Below are positions 52,417-62,900 of a DNA stretch of 63,760 bases, piece after piece. Numbering within the stretch: the first letter of the stretch is position 1; each line of letters opens with the position of its first letter. Under the pieces are notes generated by a model. That model ran no database searches. It was not told the DNA's origin and saw only the letters and a list, made by a program, of their open reading frames with translations. A program made the translations under genes and the position numbers. Source of the DNA: an uncultured Lachnospiraceae bacterium (lineage in GTDB: Bacteria; Bacillota; Clostridia; Lachnospirales; Lachnospiraceae); contig CAMVNR010000003.1 of NCBI GenBank assembly GCA_947168905.1, positions 1 through 63,760 of the forward strand, given 5' to 3'.

Positions 52417-52462
52417 TCATAAAAGTCTTCGCTTCCTTTTACGATAGTGAAGCATTGGTCAT

Positions 52463-52498
52463 CCCCGGAAGCGGTATGAAAGCTGCATTCCGGGGTTT
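52463..52498 (+). terminator. Possible terminator after YtxH-like gene
   Basis: Stem CCCCGGAA (52463-52470) / TTCCGGGG (52488-52495) with a 17-nt loop, followed by only TTT. The short U-run also forms part of the next promoter's -35 box, so its strength is doubtful. Confidence 0.5.
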
Positions 52499-52525
52499 GA
52501 CGTTTTCACGGATTTCATATATAAT
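52497..52525 (+). promoter_or_regulatory. SigA promoter for gene at 52565
   Basis: TTGACG (52497-52502) and TATAAT (52520-52525) with a 17-bp spacer. It may also drive mcsA-mcsB-clpC-radA, since no terminator follows this gene. Confidence 0.8.
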
Positions 52526-52564
52526 GTTCTAAATCCTGACTTTTTGGTTAACGGGAGTCAATTT

Positions 52565-54388
52565 ATGAAAAACATTTTGAAGCCCCGCCTGATCATACTG
52601 CTTCCGGTGATCCTGTCACTGCTTCTTTCTGCGCCGCTTTATTCATTTGCGGCGGAAGACGGGAGCAGTGCTCCCGCAGTCTATTCGATTACAGTTGTAA
52701 ACGGGTATGCAGTAGATGCGGCGGGAAATACTATTACCGAAGCCGCGCCCGGAACGCAGTTTCTGGTCCGCTTTGACGAGACTTCCCTTCCGGACGAATA
52801 TCATGCGCTGAAATCCTGGACTGCGAACGTTCCGGAGGTGGATGCGGATATCAGCACACGGGGAAATACCGGCTTTATTCAGATCATCATGCCGGGATCC
52901 CCGCTGACAATCACCGCAATTATCGGCGACAATGAGGAAGCGCTTGCTTCTTCTTCGGCGGCCGCCTCTGTGGAAGAGTCCCGGTCGATTGCCGAATCCG
53001 TAAGCATTTCCGAATCCGAGAGCATCCGGGAATCCGAATCGATTCAGCGCTCCGAAGAGGAATCCAGCCGCATAGCCGAGCTTGAAGAACGATCGAGGGA
53101 AGCAAGTATCGCACAGTCCGAAAAAGAAGCCGCCAGGATCGAAGTGGACGGCTACCGGATTTATAAGTATCTGAACAATGTGCAGACCCCCGCAGGCTTC
53201 ACGCGCGCAAATGACGTCCGGACCTTCGAGGAAACCATCGAATGCTTCTACAGCTCGGCTTACCGGCTGTACGTATATTACGCCGACAAGGATGATACGG
53301 AAGGCTATGTCGTGTACGATAAGCTGCACGAGTCGATGTTTCCCTTTGTGTCCTTCAGCGGCAGCGACGGCGAAAAATATATCGTTTCTTCTCCGGACAG
53401 GCAGTCCGACCTTCCAAAAGAAGTGCTTGGGGATACGCGCGTAAACCTCAGTATTCCCGGCTCCGGTTCCTCCGCGGTGGTTCCCGGATGGAACGTAGAG
53501 GACGCATCGCACGATCTTTATCCGCTGATTTACCTTATCGGAGACGACGGATCCCGGAGCTTTTTCGCGTACCAGGATGATAACGGGTCCATTTCTCTGA
53601 CACCGTGGGCCGATTTTAAGGAATCGCTTACGGAATCGGAAACCGAGAGTGAAAGCACCGTGGAAAGCACGGAAGAGACAAGCGAAAGCCAGACGATCAG
53701 TGTGACCCCCGAGACAGCCTCGACAGAGCCCGAAAGACAGGAATCGCTTCTCGGGAACTATGTCATCTGGATTGTGATTGCGGTCCTGATTGTCGCGCTC
53801 CTTGTCGCTGCTATTATTATTGTGGTGCAGATGAGCCGGAAGCAGGACGAAGAAGAGCGTGAGATTGACTTTGAAGAAATACCCGAGGACGACGAACTGC
53901 TTGTCCAGGATGAGTATATGGATCAGGACCGTTTCGATACGGCCTATACGCAGGAAGATAACGACTTAAGGCCCTTTGATATCAGCTTTGAAGATGCCTT
54001 CCCCGATGAAATCGGCTACAAAAAGCCTTCCGCGGACCTTCAGGAGGACAGTGTGGATTCATTTGAACGGCCGAAAGATCCTTCAGCTGGCTTCCGGGGC
54101 GAAATCGATGAATGGACGGAGCCGGTTCAGGGAGAAGTGGTCGATCCTGTCCCGGAAGGGACGCTTCCGGAAGATTTTTCGGAGGATGATTACGAGGAGG
54201 TCCGCGTCCGTGTCCGCCATACCGAGATCAAGGATACGGAGGTCTATGTGCGAAGAAAAGCCGGGCCAAAGAACCGCAGGGAGAACAGCAACCCGGAAAA
54301 CGCGAAGAAAGAGATGCCTGCGATTTATGACGAAGTCCTTCAGGAGGATTTTGAAGTCGTGGATTTCAATGATAAAAAGAATCGATAA
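52565..54388 (+). CDS. Bitopic membrane protein with Ser/Glu-rich stalk, unknown function
   Basis: A 607-residue protein: signal peptide (about 1-30, ending near YSFAAEDG), a beta-rich extracellular domain (35-125), a Ser/Glu/Arg/Ile-rich coiled-coil-like stalk (125-195) and a second extracellular domain (195-350). A Ser/Thr/Glu-rich linker, a membrane helix (about 401-427) and an acidic cytoplasmic tail of about 180 residues follow. Parts of the outer domain resemble InlB-type repeats only weakly. The ATG at 52565 follows GGGAGT. It is the first gene of a likely transcript with mcsA-mcsB-clpC-radA, separated from mcsA by 11 nt, where ctsR would often be found. Confidence 0.75.
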   Translation: MKNILKPRLIILLPVILSLLLSAPLYSFAAEDGSSAPAVYSITVVNGYAVDAAGNTITEAAPGTQFLVRFDETSLPDEYHALKSWTANVPEVDADISTRGNTGFIQIIMPGSPLTITAIIGDNEEALASSSAAASVEESRSIAESVSISESESIRESESIQRSEEESSRIAELEERSREASIAQSEKEAARIEVDGYRIYKYLNNVQTPAGFTRANDVRTFEETIECFYSSAYRLYVYYADKDDTEGYVVYDKLHESMFPFVSFSGSDGEKYIVSSPDRQSDLPKEVLGDTRVNLSIPGSGSSAVVPGWNVEDASHDLYPLIYLIGDDGSRSFFAYQDDNGSISLTPWADFKESLTESETESESTVESTEETSESQTISVTPETASTEPERQESLLGNYVIWIVIAVLIVALLVAAIIIVVQMSRKQDEEEREIDFEEIPEDDELLVQDEYMDQDRFDTAYTQEDNDLRPFDISFEDAFPDEIGYKKPSADLQEDSVDSFERPKDPSAGFRGEIDEWTEPVQGEVVDPVPEGTLPEDFSEDDYEEVRVRVRHTEIKDTEVYVRRKAGPKNRRENSNPENAKKEMPAIYDEVLQEDFEVVDFNDKKNR

Positions 54389-54399
54389 CGGAGTATGGA

Positions 54400-54957
54400 A
54401 TGCTTTGTGAAAAATGTCATGAAAAAGAAGCCACGGTAAGAATTACCCGAATTCACAACGGAAATTCCGAGAGCCATAACCTCTGTCAGGACTGCGCGAA
54501 TTCCTTCCGCGCGGATGACCCGGAGGCCCAGGACCTGTCGAAAGCGATCTTCAAGCTGCTTGCGGATGCGCTGATGAAGCACATGGGACAGAATACCGGC
54601 CGGGAAGAGAACGAACGCGCGAAAAAAATCGCCTGTCCGAACTGTAAAAAGACCTACGGAGAAATTCTGGAGGACGGCGTGTTCGGCTGCCCGGACTGCT
54701 ATGAGTCCTTCGAACCCTATATCCGGCCGATGATTCTGAAGATGCAGGGTGCGGATACGCATACGGGAAAGAAGGCCGGTTCTCACAGGAAAAAGACTGC
54801 AAAAATCCTGAATGTCGCTGAGGAAAAGCTGAGTCCGAAGGAAGAACTGTCCGTTCTTTCCGACCGCCTGAAAATCGCGGTTTCCGAAGAAAACTATGAA
54901 GAGGCTGCGCGGCTTCGTGACGAGATAAAGAAGCTGAAAGAGGAACACCATGGATGA
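54400..54957 (+). CDS. mcsA: Protein-arginine kinase activator McsA
   Basis: In Bacillus, McsA activates the arginine kinase McsB. The 185 residues have four CxxC zinc motifs (CEKC, CQDC, CPNC and CPDC) in the N-terminal two thirds, then a basic linker and a C-terminal UVR motif (NYEEAARLRDEIKKLKEE) that contacts partners. All zinc ligands are kept, so structure and McsB/ClpC contact look intact. Its stop overlaps the mcsB start by 8 nt. Confidence 0.94.
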   Translation: MLCEKCHEKEATVRITRIHNGNSESHNLCQDCANSFRADDPEAQDLSKAIFKLLADALMKHMGQNTGREENERAKKIACPNCKKTYGEILEDGVFGCPDCYESFEPYIRPMILKMQGADTHTGKKAGSHRKKTAKILNVAEEKLSPKEELSVLSDRLKIAVSEENYEEAARLRDEIKKLKEEHHG

Positions 54958-55984
54958 ACGCTGGTACCACCGACATGGTGAAAATGATGATATTATCCAG
55001 GTAAGCAGAATCCGGCTTCTGAGGAATTTTAAGAAGTGGTTTTTCCCGGGACGTATGGACGAAGGCATGAGACAGGAGCTTTTGTCCGCCGTCGACTCAA
55101 AGCTTCCCAGACTTTCTGAAATTCTCGGGAAAGGAATACAGAAGCTTGAAACCGACAAACTCCGGGAAGCGGAGAAAATGACGCTTCAGGAAAGACTCCT
55201 GATCAATAAAGCCACGCTGGAGCAGACAGAAAAAGCCGTCGTCTATGCAACGACCGACGAAGCTTTTTCCATGACTGTCGGGGGAACGGATCATCTGCGC
55301 CTCCTGCTCTCGGAGCATGGTCAGGGACTTTATCCTTTGTATGACTGCCTGGATGAGGTGGACACGTACATCGACAGCCGGATTCCCTTCGCCTACAGTA
55401 AACAGTTCGGCTATAAGACTGCGTCCATCGACAGTGTGGGCACCGGGATGCGCGCCTATTATGTAATGCATCTGCCGCTTCTTTCCGAAAGCCGGAGCTT
55501 CCAGGCGCTTTCCCAGGAGATGATCAAGTTCGGCGTCGTGATGAAGGAAGCCTGGATTTCCGGCGCAAAGAAAATCGGCGGTCTGTACGTTCTCTACAAC
55601 CAGCGGACGCTCGGCCTTCAGGAAAAGGAACTTATGGATATCCTGACGAACGTCGCCAACCGCCTGATGGGAGAGGAAAGAGAGCTACGCGAAAAATACA
55701 AGCAGGTTTTTCTGGAGGACCGTGTTTACCGCTCCTACGGGATTCTGAAGTTCGCAAGGCAGCTGGATTTTCCGGAAGGCTGCCGGCACCTGTCGAATCT
55801 CCTTCTGGGGGCTTCTACGGGGCTTCTCTCGGTCGATGAGGATCTGTCGATTTATGAACTGATGCTGGGTATTTTCCCCGGCAATCTGCAGTTCTTCTAT
55901 AAAGTTTCGGCGGATGACTCCCAAATCCGCATCCTCCGGGCCGAATATGTGCAGGAGTTTCTTGATAAAATTACAATTGCGTGA
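54950..55984 (+). CDS. mcsB: McsB-like protein-arginine kinase, catalytic motifs substituted
   Basis: Homologue of the guanidino-kinase-fold enzyme that marks proteins with phosphoarginine for ClpC. The 344 residues retain nucleotide-binding arginines: SRIRLLRN (19-26), R117 after DH, and VGTGMR (163-168). However, the NEEDH motif carrying a catalytic Glu reads GGTDH (111-115). The GEGTE loop that supplies the second Glu reads ISGAK (203-207). The Cys usually found before PTNVGTG is Ser159. On these comparisons from memory, phosphotransfer by the known mechanism seems lost or changed. It might act as a pseudokinase, or use other residues. It sits between mcsA and clpC, 33 nt before clpC. Confidence 0.85.
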   Translation: MDERWYHRHGENDDIIQVSRIRLLRNFKKWFFPGRMDEGMRQELLSAVDSKLPRLSEILGKGIQKLETDKLREAEKMTLQERLLINKATLEQTEKAVVYATTDEAFSMTVGGTDHLRLLLSEHGQGLYPLYDCLDEVDTYIDSRIPFAYSKQFGYKTASIDSVGTGMRAYYVMHLPLLSESRSFQALSQEMIKFGVVMKEAWISGAKKIGGLYVLYNQRTLGLQEKELMDILTNVANRLMGEERELREKYKQVFLEDRVYRSYGILKFARQLDFPEGCRHLSNLLLGASTGLLSVDEDLSIYELMLGIFPGNLQFFYKVSADDSQIRILRAEYVQEFLDKITIA

Positions 55985-56017
55985 AAAAGCGCATAAGAAG
56001 GAGCAAAAACAGCTTTT

Positions 56018-58468
56018 ATGATCAATCGTTTTACCGAAACTGCCAAAAAAGCGCTTAATCTCTCAAAAAAAGCCGCAGAAGAGCTGAACGCGGGTTCCGT
56101 CGGTTCGGAGCACCTGCTTCTGGGACTTACAAGGATCTCGGAAGGCCTGGCTTACGAAGTCCTTTCAGCCAACGGTATTTTTGCACAGGACATTTATGAC
56201 CTGATCACCAAATACCTCGTACAGGATTATAATGTGGCGGAGTTTTCCGGCTATGAGTACACCCCCAGATCAGCGCAGATTCTCAATGAATCCGTAGAGA
56301 AGGCACGGCTGTACAAGTCCGCGCTTGTCGGCACGGAGCATATTCTGATGGCCATCCTGACCTTTCCGAACTGCTCTGCCTGCAAGCTTCTGACAGCCTT
56401 CAATATTTCTCTCGAGCGTCTGCATATCGATCTGGTGACTTCGATCCAGGAAGGCTCCGGCAGGTCTGTAAATAACGCAAAAGGACAGCCGACAAGAAGA
56501 CAGGCAAAAACCAATACGCCCACGCTTGATCAGTACAGCCGGGATCTGACCGCACAGGCTGCGGACGGGCTTCTGGATCCTGTGATCGGACGCGAAAACG
56601 AAATCCAGCGGATTATTCAGATTCTGTCCCGCCGGACAAAGAATAATCCCTGCCTGATCGGCGAACCCGGCGTCGGCAAAACCGCGGTCGTCGAGGGCCT
56701 TGCGAACCGGATCGCCGACGGAAGCGTTCCGGATATCATGAAGGATAAGCGCCTCCTGACGCTGGACCTGTCGGGCATGGTCGCAGGCTCGAAATACCGC
56801 GGTGAATTCGAAGAGCGGATCAAGAACGTTATTGCCGAAGCCGCATCGGATAAATCCATCATTCTGTTCATCGATGAAATTCATACCATTATCGGTGCAG
56901 GCGGCGCCGAGGGTGCGCTTGATGCTGCCAATATCATCAAGCCTTCTCTCGCGCGCGGGGAGATCCAGCTGATCGGCGCTACGACAATCTCCGAATACCG
57001 CAAGCACATCGAGAAGGATGCGGCGCTGGAGAGAAGATTCCAGCCGGTTACCGTAGAGGAGCCGACGGAAGATGAATCCATCGATATCCTGAAAGGCCTC
57101 AGAAAGGCCTATGAGGACCATCACCGGGTCGTAATCACGGATGATGCGATCACTGCCGCCGTCAAGCTTTCCGCACGCTACATTTCCGACCGTTTTCTGC
57201 CGGACAAGGCGATCGACTTAATTGACGAAGCTTCGAGTAAGGTACGCCTTTCCACCTATATTCAGCCGAAGAAGCTGAAGACGATTTCCGAGGAAATCAA
57301 GGCGCTTGAAAAGGAAAAGGAAGAAGCCGTCTTCAGGCAGGAATTTGAGATCGCGGGCGATATTAAGAGAAAGCAGGATAAGCTTCGCGCACGGATGGAG
57401 AAGGCAAAGGAAGCCTGGGAGAAAGAACAGAATGAATCCCGTCCGTCCGTAACGGAGGAAGAAGTGGCGGACGTCGTCAGCGGCTGGACAAAAATCCCCG
57501 TGAAGTCTCTGAAGGAGACGGAGGCGAACCGCCTGAAAAACATGGAGAAAACACTCCACAAACGGGTCGTATCGCAGGATGAGGCAGTCAGTGCCATCAG
57601 TAAGGCGATCCGGCGCGGACGTGTCGGCCTGAAGGACCCGAAGCGCCCGATCGGCTCCTTCCTTTTCCTCGGTCCGACCGGTGTCGGCAAGACAGAGCTT
57701 TCCAAAGCGCTTGCAGAGGCCATGTTCGGCTCCGAAAGCGCTATGATCCGTGTCGATATGTCCGAGTACATGGAGAAGCATTCCGTCAGCAAGCTGATCG
57801 GATCGCCCCCGGGCTATGTGGGCTTCGAAGAAGGCGGACAGCTCTCGGAGAAGGTGCGCCGGAATCCTTATTCGGTACTGCTTTTCGATGAGATCGAAAA
57901 AGCGCATCCGGACGTTTTCAACATCCTTCTGCAGGTGCTCGACGACGGCCAGATTACGGATTCCCAGGGCAGGAAGATCGATTTCAAGAATACGGTCATT
58001 ATTATGACTTCCAACTGCGGCGCTGAAAATATTATCACGCCGAAGGTGCTGGGCTTCGGATCGAAACATGATGACGAGGCGGATTACAAAGTGATGAAGG
58101 ACCGTGTTCTGGAAGCCGTGCGGCGGACGTTCCGGCCGGAGTTCCTGAACCGTATTGACGAGATCATCGTGTTCCATCCGCTGAACAAGGACAACATGAA
58201 GGAGATCGTCAACATCATGCTGAAGGATCTTCAGAAGCGTTCCAGGACGCAGATGAACTTAAATCTCCGTTTCCAGCCGGCAGCGAAGGAGCTGCTGATT
58301 GAGAAAGGCTATGATCCGAAGTACGGCGCCCGTCCCTTAAAGCGCGTAATTCAGAACCTTCTGGAGGACGAGCTTGCGGAAAAGATTCTGGACGGAACCT
58401 TTGCCTCCGGCGATACGGTCAATGTAGGCAAGGTCAAAGACAAGCTCAGCTTTCACAAGGGAGCATAA
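56018..58468 (+). CDS. clpC: ATP-dependent Clp protease ATP-binding subunit ClpC
   Basis: An AAA+ unfoldase that feeds ClpP. The 816 residues have a ClpN domain (about 1-145), first AAA module with Walker A GEPGVGKT (215-222), a middle domain with UVR-like coiled coil (about 410-460), and the second AAA module with GPTGVGKT (near 553) and the C-terminal ClpB-D2-small domain. The two N-domain glutamates known from Bacillus to bind phosphoarginine have counterparts E31 (GSEHLL) and E107 (GTEHIL). This is notable given the altered McsB. A ClpP contact loop of the VGF/LGF type is present as VLGFGSK. Confidence 0.95.
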   Translation: MINRFTETAKKALNLSKKAAEELNAGSVGSEHLLLGLTRISEGLAYEVLSANGIFAQDIYDLITKYLVQDYNVAEFSGYEYTPRSAQILNESVEKARLYKSALVGTEHILMAILTFPNCSACKLLTAFNISLERLHIDLVTSIQEGSGRSVNNAKGQPTRRQAKTNTPTLDQYSRDLTAQAADGLLDPVIGRENEIQRIIQILSRRTKNNPCLIGEPGVGKTAVVEGLANRIADGSVPDIMKDKRLLTLDLSGMVAGSKYRGEFEERIKNVIAEAASDKSIILFIDEIHTIIGAGGAEGALDAANIIKPSLARGEIQLIGATTISEYRKHIEKDAALERRFQPVTVEEPTEDESIDILKGLRKAYEDHHRVVITDDAITAAVKLSARYISDRFLPDKAIDLIDEASSKVRLSTYIQPKKLKTISEEIKALEKEKEEAVFRQEFEIAGDIKRKQDKLRARMEKAKEAWEKEQNESRPSVTEEEVADVVSGWTKIPVKSLKETEANRLKNMEKTLHKRVVSQDEAVSAISKAIRRGRVGLKDPKRPIGSFLFLGPTGVGKTELSKALAEAMFGSESAMIRVDMSEYMEKHSVSKLIGSPPGYVGFEEGGQLSEKVRRNPYSVLLFDEIEKAHPDVFNILLQVLDDGQITDSQGRKIDFKNTVIIMTSNCGAENIITPKVLGFGSKHDDEADYKVMKDRVLEAVRRTFRPEFLNRIDEIIVFHPLNKDNMKEIVNIMLKDLQKRSRTQMNLNLRFQPAAKELLIEKGYDPKYGARPLKRVIQNLLEDELAEKILDGTFASGDTVNVGKVKDKLSFHKGA

Positions 58469-58474
58469 GATCAG

Positions 58475-59854
58475 ATGGCAAAGAAAAGCACAGTCTTTTT
58501 CTGCAAGGAATGCGGATACGAAAGCAGCAAGTGGATGGGACAGTGCCCCGGATGCCGCGCATGGAACAGTTTTGTCGAAGAACCGGTCCGTGTGAAGGCT
58601 GCAGGGCCTGTCCGCGATTCCGGCGGCCTTCGCCGTACGTCTGCGACTTCCCTTAAGGATGTGCCCGCGGCAGATCATTACCGGGTGTCTTCGGGAATGG
58701 AGGAACTTGACCGGGTGCTCGGCGGCGGAATCGTCCCGGGGTCTTTGGTGCTTCTTGGCGGCGATCCCGGAATCGGGAAATCCACAATCCTTCTGCAGGT
58801 CTGCCGCTATTTAAGCGCGAACGGAACGAAGGTTCTCTATGTCTCCGGAGAAGAAAGCCTGCAGCAGATCCGTCTTCGTGCGGACCGGATGGGCGATTTT
58901 AAGGGCGATGTGCGGATGGCATCCGAAACAAGCCTTGATGTGATCGAAGAACTGATTGCTGCCGAAAAGCCGGATTTCTGTGTCATCGACTCCATTCAGA
59001 CGGTGTTCAGGGAGGATGTCTCTTCGGCTCCGGGGTCGGTTTCCCAGGTCAGGGAATGCACGAATATCCTGATGCAGACCGCAAAGCAGCAGAATATCAC
59101 GATTTTCCTTGTCGGACATGTGACAAAGGAAGGAATGGTGGCAGGCCCGAGAGTGCTGGAGCATATGGTCGATACGGTGCTGTATTTTGAAGGCGACCGG
59201 TCGGCGGCTTACCGGCTCCTTCGCGCTGTTAAAAACCGTTTCGGCGCGACCAATGAGGTCGGCGTCTTTGAAATGGCTGAAGAGGGCTTAAGAGAGGTCC
59301 CGAATCCTTCCGATTATATGCTGAGCGGCCGGCCGCTCGGCATGTCGGGATCGGCGGTCACCTGTGTTATGGAGGGGACGCGGCCGATGCTCCTTGAAAT
59401 ACAGGCGCTTGTCGCGCGCACCGCATTCGGTCTTCCCAGAAGAACCGCTGTCGGAATCGACTACAACCGCCTGAACCTTCTGATTGCAGTTATTGAAAAG
59501 CGCGCCGGTATCTCTCTTGGCGAATACGACGTATATGTCAATATTACCGGCGGAATGCGCGTTACGGAGCCCTCGATCGATCTGGCAGTAGTCTTTTCCG
59601 TGATTTCGGGATACTATGACATTCCGGTCGGGGATCAGGACATTGCTTTCGGCGAGATCGGTCTTACCGGCGAGATCCGCGGCGTCTCCGGCACAGAGAC
59701 GCGGGTGAGGGAAGCGGTAAAGCTCGGCTATACACGGATCATCCTGCCGGAAAGCTCGGCACTGCGCCTTTCGAAAGATCTGCGCCAGTACTGTGTTCCC
59801 GTACGTAATATCCGGGATCTCTCCCGGATTTTATCTAAAAAGCAGCCCGGATGA
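58475..59854 (+). CDS. radA: DNA repair protein RadA
   Basis: RecA-like ATPase that helps process recombination intermediates. The 459 residues begin with a four-Cys zinc finger (CKECGYESSKWMGQCPGC, 9-26). The ATPase core has Walker A GGDPGIGKST (near 90-99), the RadA motif KNRFGATNEVG, and a C-terminal Lon-like domain with ERAGISLG-type sequence near 345. All motifs are intact. It follows clpC by 6 nt, the usual Firmicutes order, and closes the operon before a terminator. Confidence 0.96.
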   Translation: MAKKSTVFFCKECGYESSKWMGQCPGCRAWNSFVEEPVRVKAAGPVRDSGGLRRTSATSLKDVPAADHYRVSSGMEELDRVLGGGIVPGSLVLLGGDPGIGKSTILLQVCRYLSANGTKVLYVSGEESLQQIRLRADRMGDFKGDVRMASETSLDVIEELIAAEKPDFCVIDSIQTVFREDVSSAPGSVSQVRECTNILMQTAKQQNITIFLVGHVTKEGMVAGPRVLEHMVDTVLYFEGDRSAAYRLLRAVKNRFGATNEVGVFEMAEEGLREVPNPSDYMLSGRPLGMSGSAVTCVMEGTRPMLLEIQALVARTAFGLPRRTAVGIDYNRLNLLIAVIEKRAGISLGEYDVYVNITGGMRVTEPSIDLAVVFSVISGYYDIPVGDQDIAFGEIGLTGEIRGVSGTETRVREAVKLGYTRIILPESSALRLSKDLRQYCVPVRNIRDLSRILSKKQPG

Positions 59855-59878
59855 CGGTAGGTCTTCGGACTGCTTTTT
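59837..59878 (+). terminator. Terminator of the clpC-radA transcript
   Basis: Stem AAAAAGCAG (59837-59845) with CTGCTTTTT (59870-59878), extended by an inner CCG/CGG after one mismatch. It includes the radA stop codon. Confidence 0.75.
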
Positions 59879-59954
59879 GTAACCTGAGAGTGAGAAAAAA
59901 CGACATACGCCCGGCGTACGGAGATTTGTTCAATATGATGCGAGGTAGAAGTGA

Positions 59955-62900
59955 ATGAAACATCTTCCCCGGAAACTCAGACTCGTAGTTTTGCTCCTGG
60001 CAGCGCTTATTTTGCTGTCCGGCTGTTTTTCGCGTACCGACAGGACGCCTTCTTCTAAGCCGCATCCGGATGCTTCCGAAGCCGTTTCATCCGCTGACGA
60101 AGCTTCCGCTTCGGCGCGTTCAGGTGAAGACGAGGCAGGAAGCGGGGAAGCAGCAGAAAGCGGGAGCAGTGAGAACACAGAAACCGGAAACGGGGAATCA
60201 GAAGGGACCGGGAGCACGGAAGATGCAGGTACTTCTTCGGAGTCCTCCGAACCGGGCGAAGAGCTTCCGGAGACTTCCGGTGAGTATTCACGCGCCCTTG
60301 CCAGGAAAAACCAGGACTTCAACCCGGATGATGCAAAAATTATTCCGGGAGACCTGGCTGTCCAGAAAAAGAAGGACTGGACCGTCATGGTTTATATGAT
60401 CGGGTCCAACCTGGAGAGTGCTCTGGGGGCCGCCAGCCGCGATATCGATGAAATGACGGACTCCGGACTGGACGATAAAAAAGGCAGCCTTCTTCTGTAT
60501 ACCGGCGGATCGACGCGCTGGCAGTCGGATGTTCCCTGTGACAGAAACACGGTGCTGGACCTTGGCCGTACGGAAGACAAGAGAATCGTCGCGTCCACCG
60601 AGAAGAATGCGGATATGGGCGCTGCGGGTACCCTTTCGGCTTTTGTGAATTTCTGTACGAAATACTATCCGGCAAAGCATTATGCCCTGATTTTCTGGGA
60701 TCACGGCGGCGGGCCTTTATGGGGCTACGGTTCGGATGAACTCTACCAGGGAGACGGGCTTCTCCTTTCGGAGCTTCGCGCTGCGATGCAGAATACCGTG
60801 TTTTACGGAGGCACGAAGCTGGACCTGGTGGGCTTTGACGCCTGCATGATGGGCAATATCGAAACCATGACCGTTTTCTCGGATTTCGCTGAAGTTTTTG
60901 TCGCCTCCGAAGAAATGGAGCCTTCGGACGGATGGGACTATCATTTCCTTTCGGAGCTGAAGAAGGCAGAAGACGGCAGTGCTCTTGGCAGCAGCATTGT
61001 CCGTTCTTTCCGGGAGCATTACGAAAACCGGCTGTCGGACATCTACCGTCCGGACCTGACGCTTTCCTGTACGGATCTTTCGAAATGCAGGGAGCTTCAG
61101 CGCCTGATTTCGGAAGCGGCAAATCATATGACAGGACAGCTTGTCCGGGACGGATTCCCGGAGATTGCAGCCCTGAGGTCCGAAGTGCGAAGCTTCGGGT
61201 CGGTAACGGATTCCTCGGGTGGCAGTGCCTATTACTATGATCTTGTGGACCTTCGGGGACTGATCGGGAGCATTCCCGGGCTCGGAAGGGACAGGATCAG
61301 GAAAGCCGAGGAATGCTTCTCTCAGGCAGTCATCGAGAACTACAGCAACCTGGAGGATGCGCACGGAATATCCATCTATTTCCCTTCCGTAAACCGCAGC
61401 CAGTATTATGAGATGCGGGAAGTATACGACACCCTCGGTATCAATGCCGAATACAGCGGTTTTCTTTCCGGCATCAGCAGCAAATGGCAGGCGGCATCCA
61501 GAAAAGACTGGAGCTTCGAAGCGCTTCAGGCGTCAGGGGACGAATACATTCTGAAGCTCAGCCCTGAGCAGCAGGAAGAACTTGTTTCAGCGAAATATAC
61601 CATCCTGCAGAAGTGCCAAGACGGCGAATATACCCCGGTCATGTCCGGCTGCAGAATTTCTTTAGACAAGGATGGGACGCTCCGGCTTCCAAAAGACCCG
61701 GAGCTTGTGTGCCTGGAGACGGACAGCCGCAGGGTTGTCTGGCCGGTATCGGAGACAGAAGCCACGAGACGCAGACGTGTGCTGAAAACACAGTACACCT
61801 CGCTTCTTTCGGGCGGGATCCGAAAACAGGAGCGCAGTATTTCGGAGATGAAGGAAATAACCGCGACGCTTGTCTATGATATCAAATCCCGGGGACTCAG
61901 CCTTCAGGGCATCAGCGGGAGCGCCTCCAGAATTGATTCCTCCGGCCGTGAAAGCGTGCCTTTCTGGGAGTACGATTCGATTCTGTATGACAGTGTCCGC
62001 CTGGTTCCGGCCTGGGGATCGGAAGGACAGCTCCTTTCCGTCAGTGAATGGCGCAGGAGCAGCATGGAAGAATCCGTGATGTGTTCGATTCTGGACATGC
62101 TGAATTTTACGATGGTCCGGGCTTCAAAGCTTACGGAAGAACTGTATTATCTTGTTACCTTTGAGGATGCGAACGGCCTTTTGTACGTCACGGATCCGTC
62201 TGCGATTCTTCCGGACAGAACATTTGAAATCGTAAATGAGCCGACGGAACTTGGCGTCCTGACTTATGCGCTTTATCCGGACAGCGCCGTGCTTCTTTCC
62301 TACAGCGGGACGGACCGCGAAATCATTCTTCCGGAGGAAGTGAACGGCAAGAGTCTTCTTGAAATCTGCGACGGCGCTTTCTCAGGCAGGGTTCTGTACA
62401 GTGACAGCGGCTTCACGCCCGTGGAAAAAGTGACTCTTCCGGAAGGGCTCTCTGAGATCGGAGGAGAGGCTTTCCTGAACTGTACCGCACTTCGTGACAT
62501 CAATTTTCCGGAGAGTCTTGTAAAGATCGGGGAGCGTGCTTTCGGAAACTGTGCGCTTTCGGACCGGCTGGTCCTTCCGGACAGCATCGAGTACATCGGC
62601 GCCTATGCTTTTTACGGATGCGCAAATATAAAAAATGCAGTGCTTCCCGCAAATGTCTCCCTGATCGCAAACGGAGCCTTTGCCTGCTGTCCGAATCTTG
62701 AGATCTTCTCGATCAGTGATGAGAATCCGTATTATTGTACCGATAACGGAATCCTGTATTCGAAAAAACGAGAGATCCTGATTGCCTGCCCGGCGAAGAT
62801 GAGCGGCGGCCTGATTCTTGAGGAAAGCGTCGGATATATCTCTTCGGAAGCCTTCTCCCTGTCAGAGCTGTATGAGATCAAGCTCCCGAAAGGCCTCCAG

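Noticed and set aside
54380-54400. CtsR or CIRCE operator before mcsA
   Set aside because: No GGTCAAA-type heptads or TTAGCACTC-type inverted repeat could be found upstream of mcsA or of the gene at 52565.
59934-59939. TATGAT as -10 box of the clostripain-like gene
   Set aside because: The -35 position is GC-rich without resemblance to TTGACA; evidence too thin.
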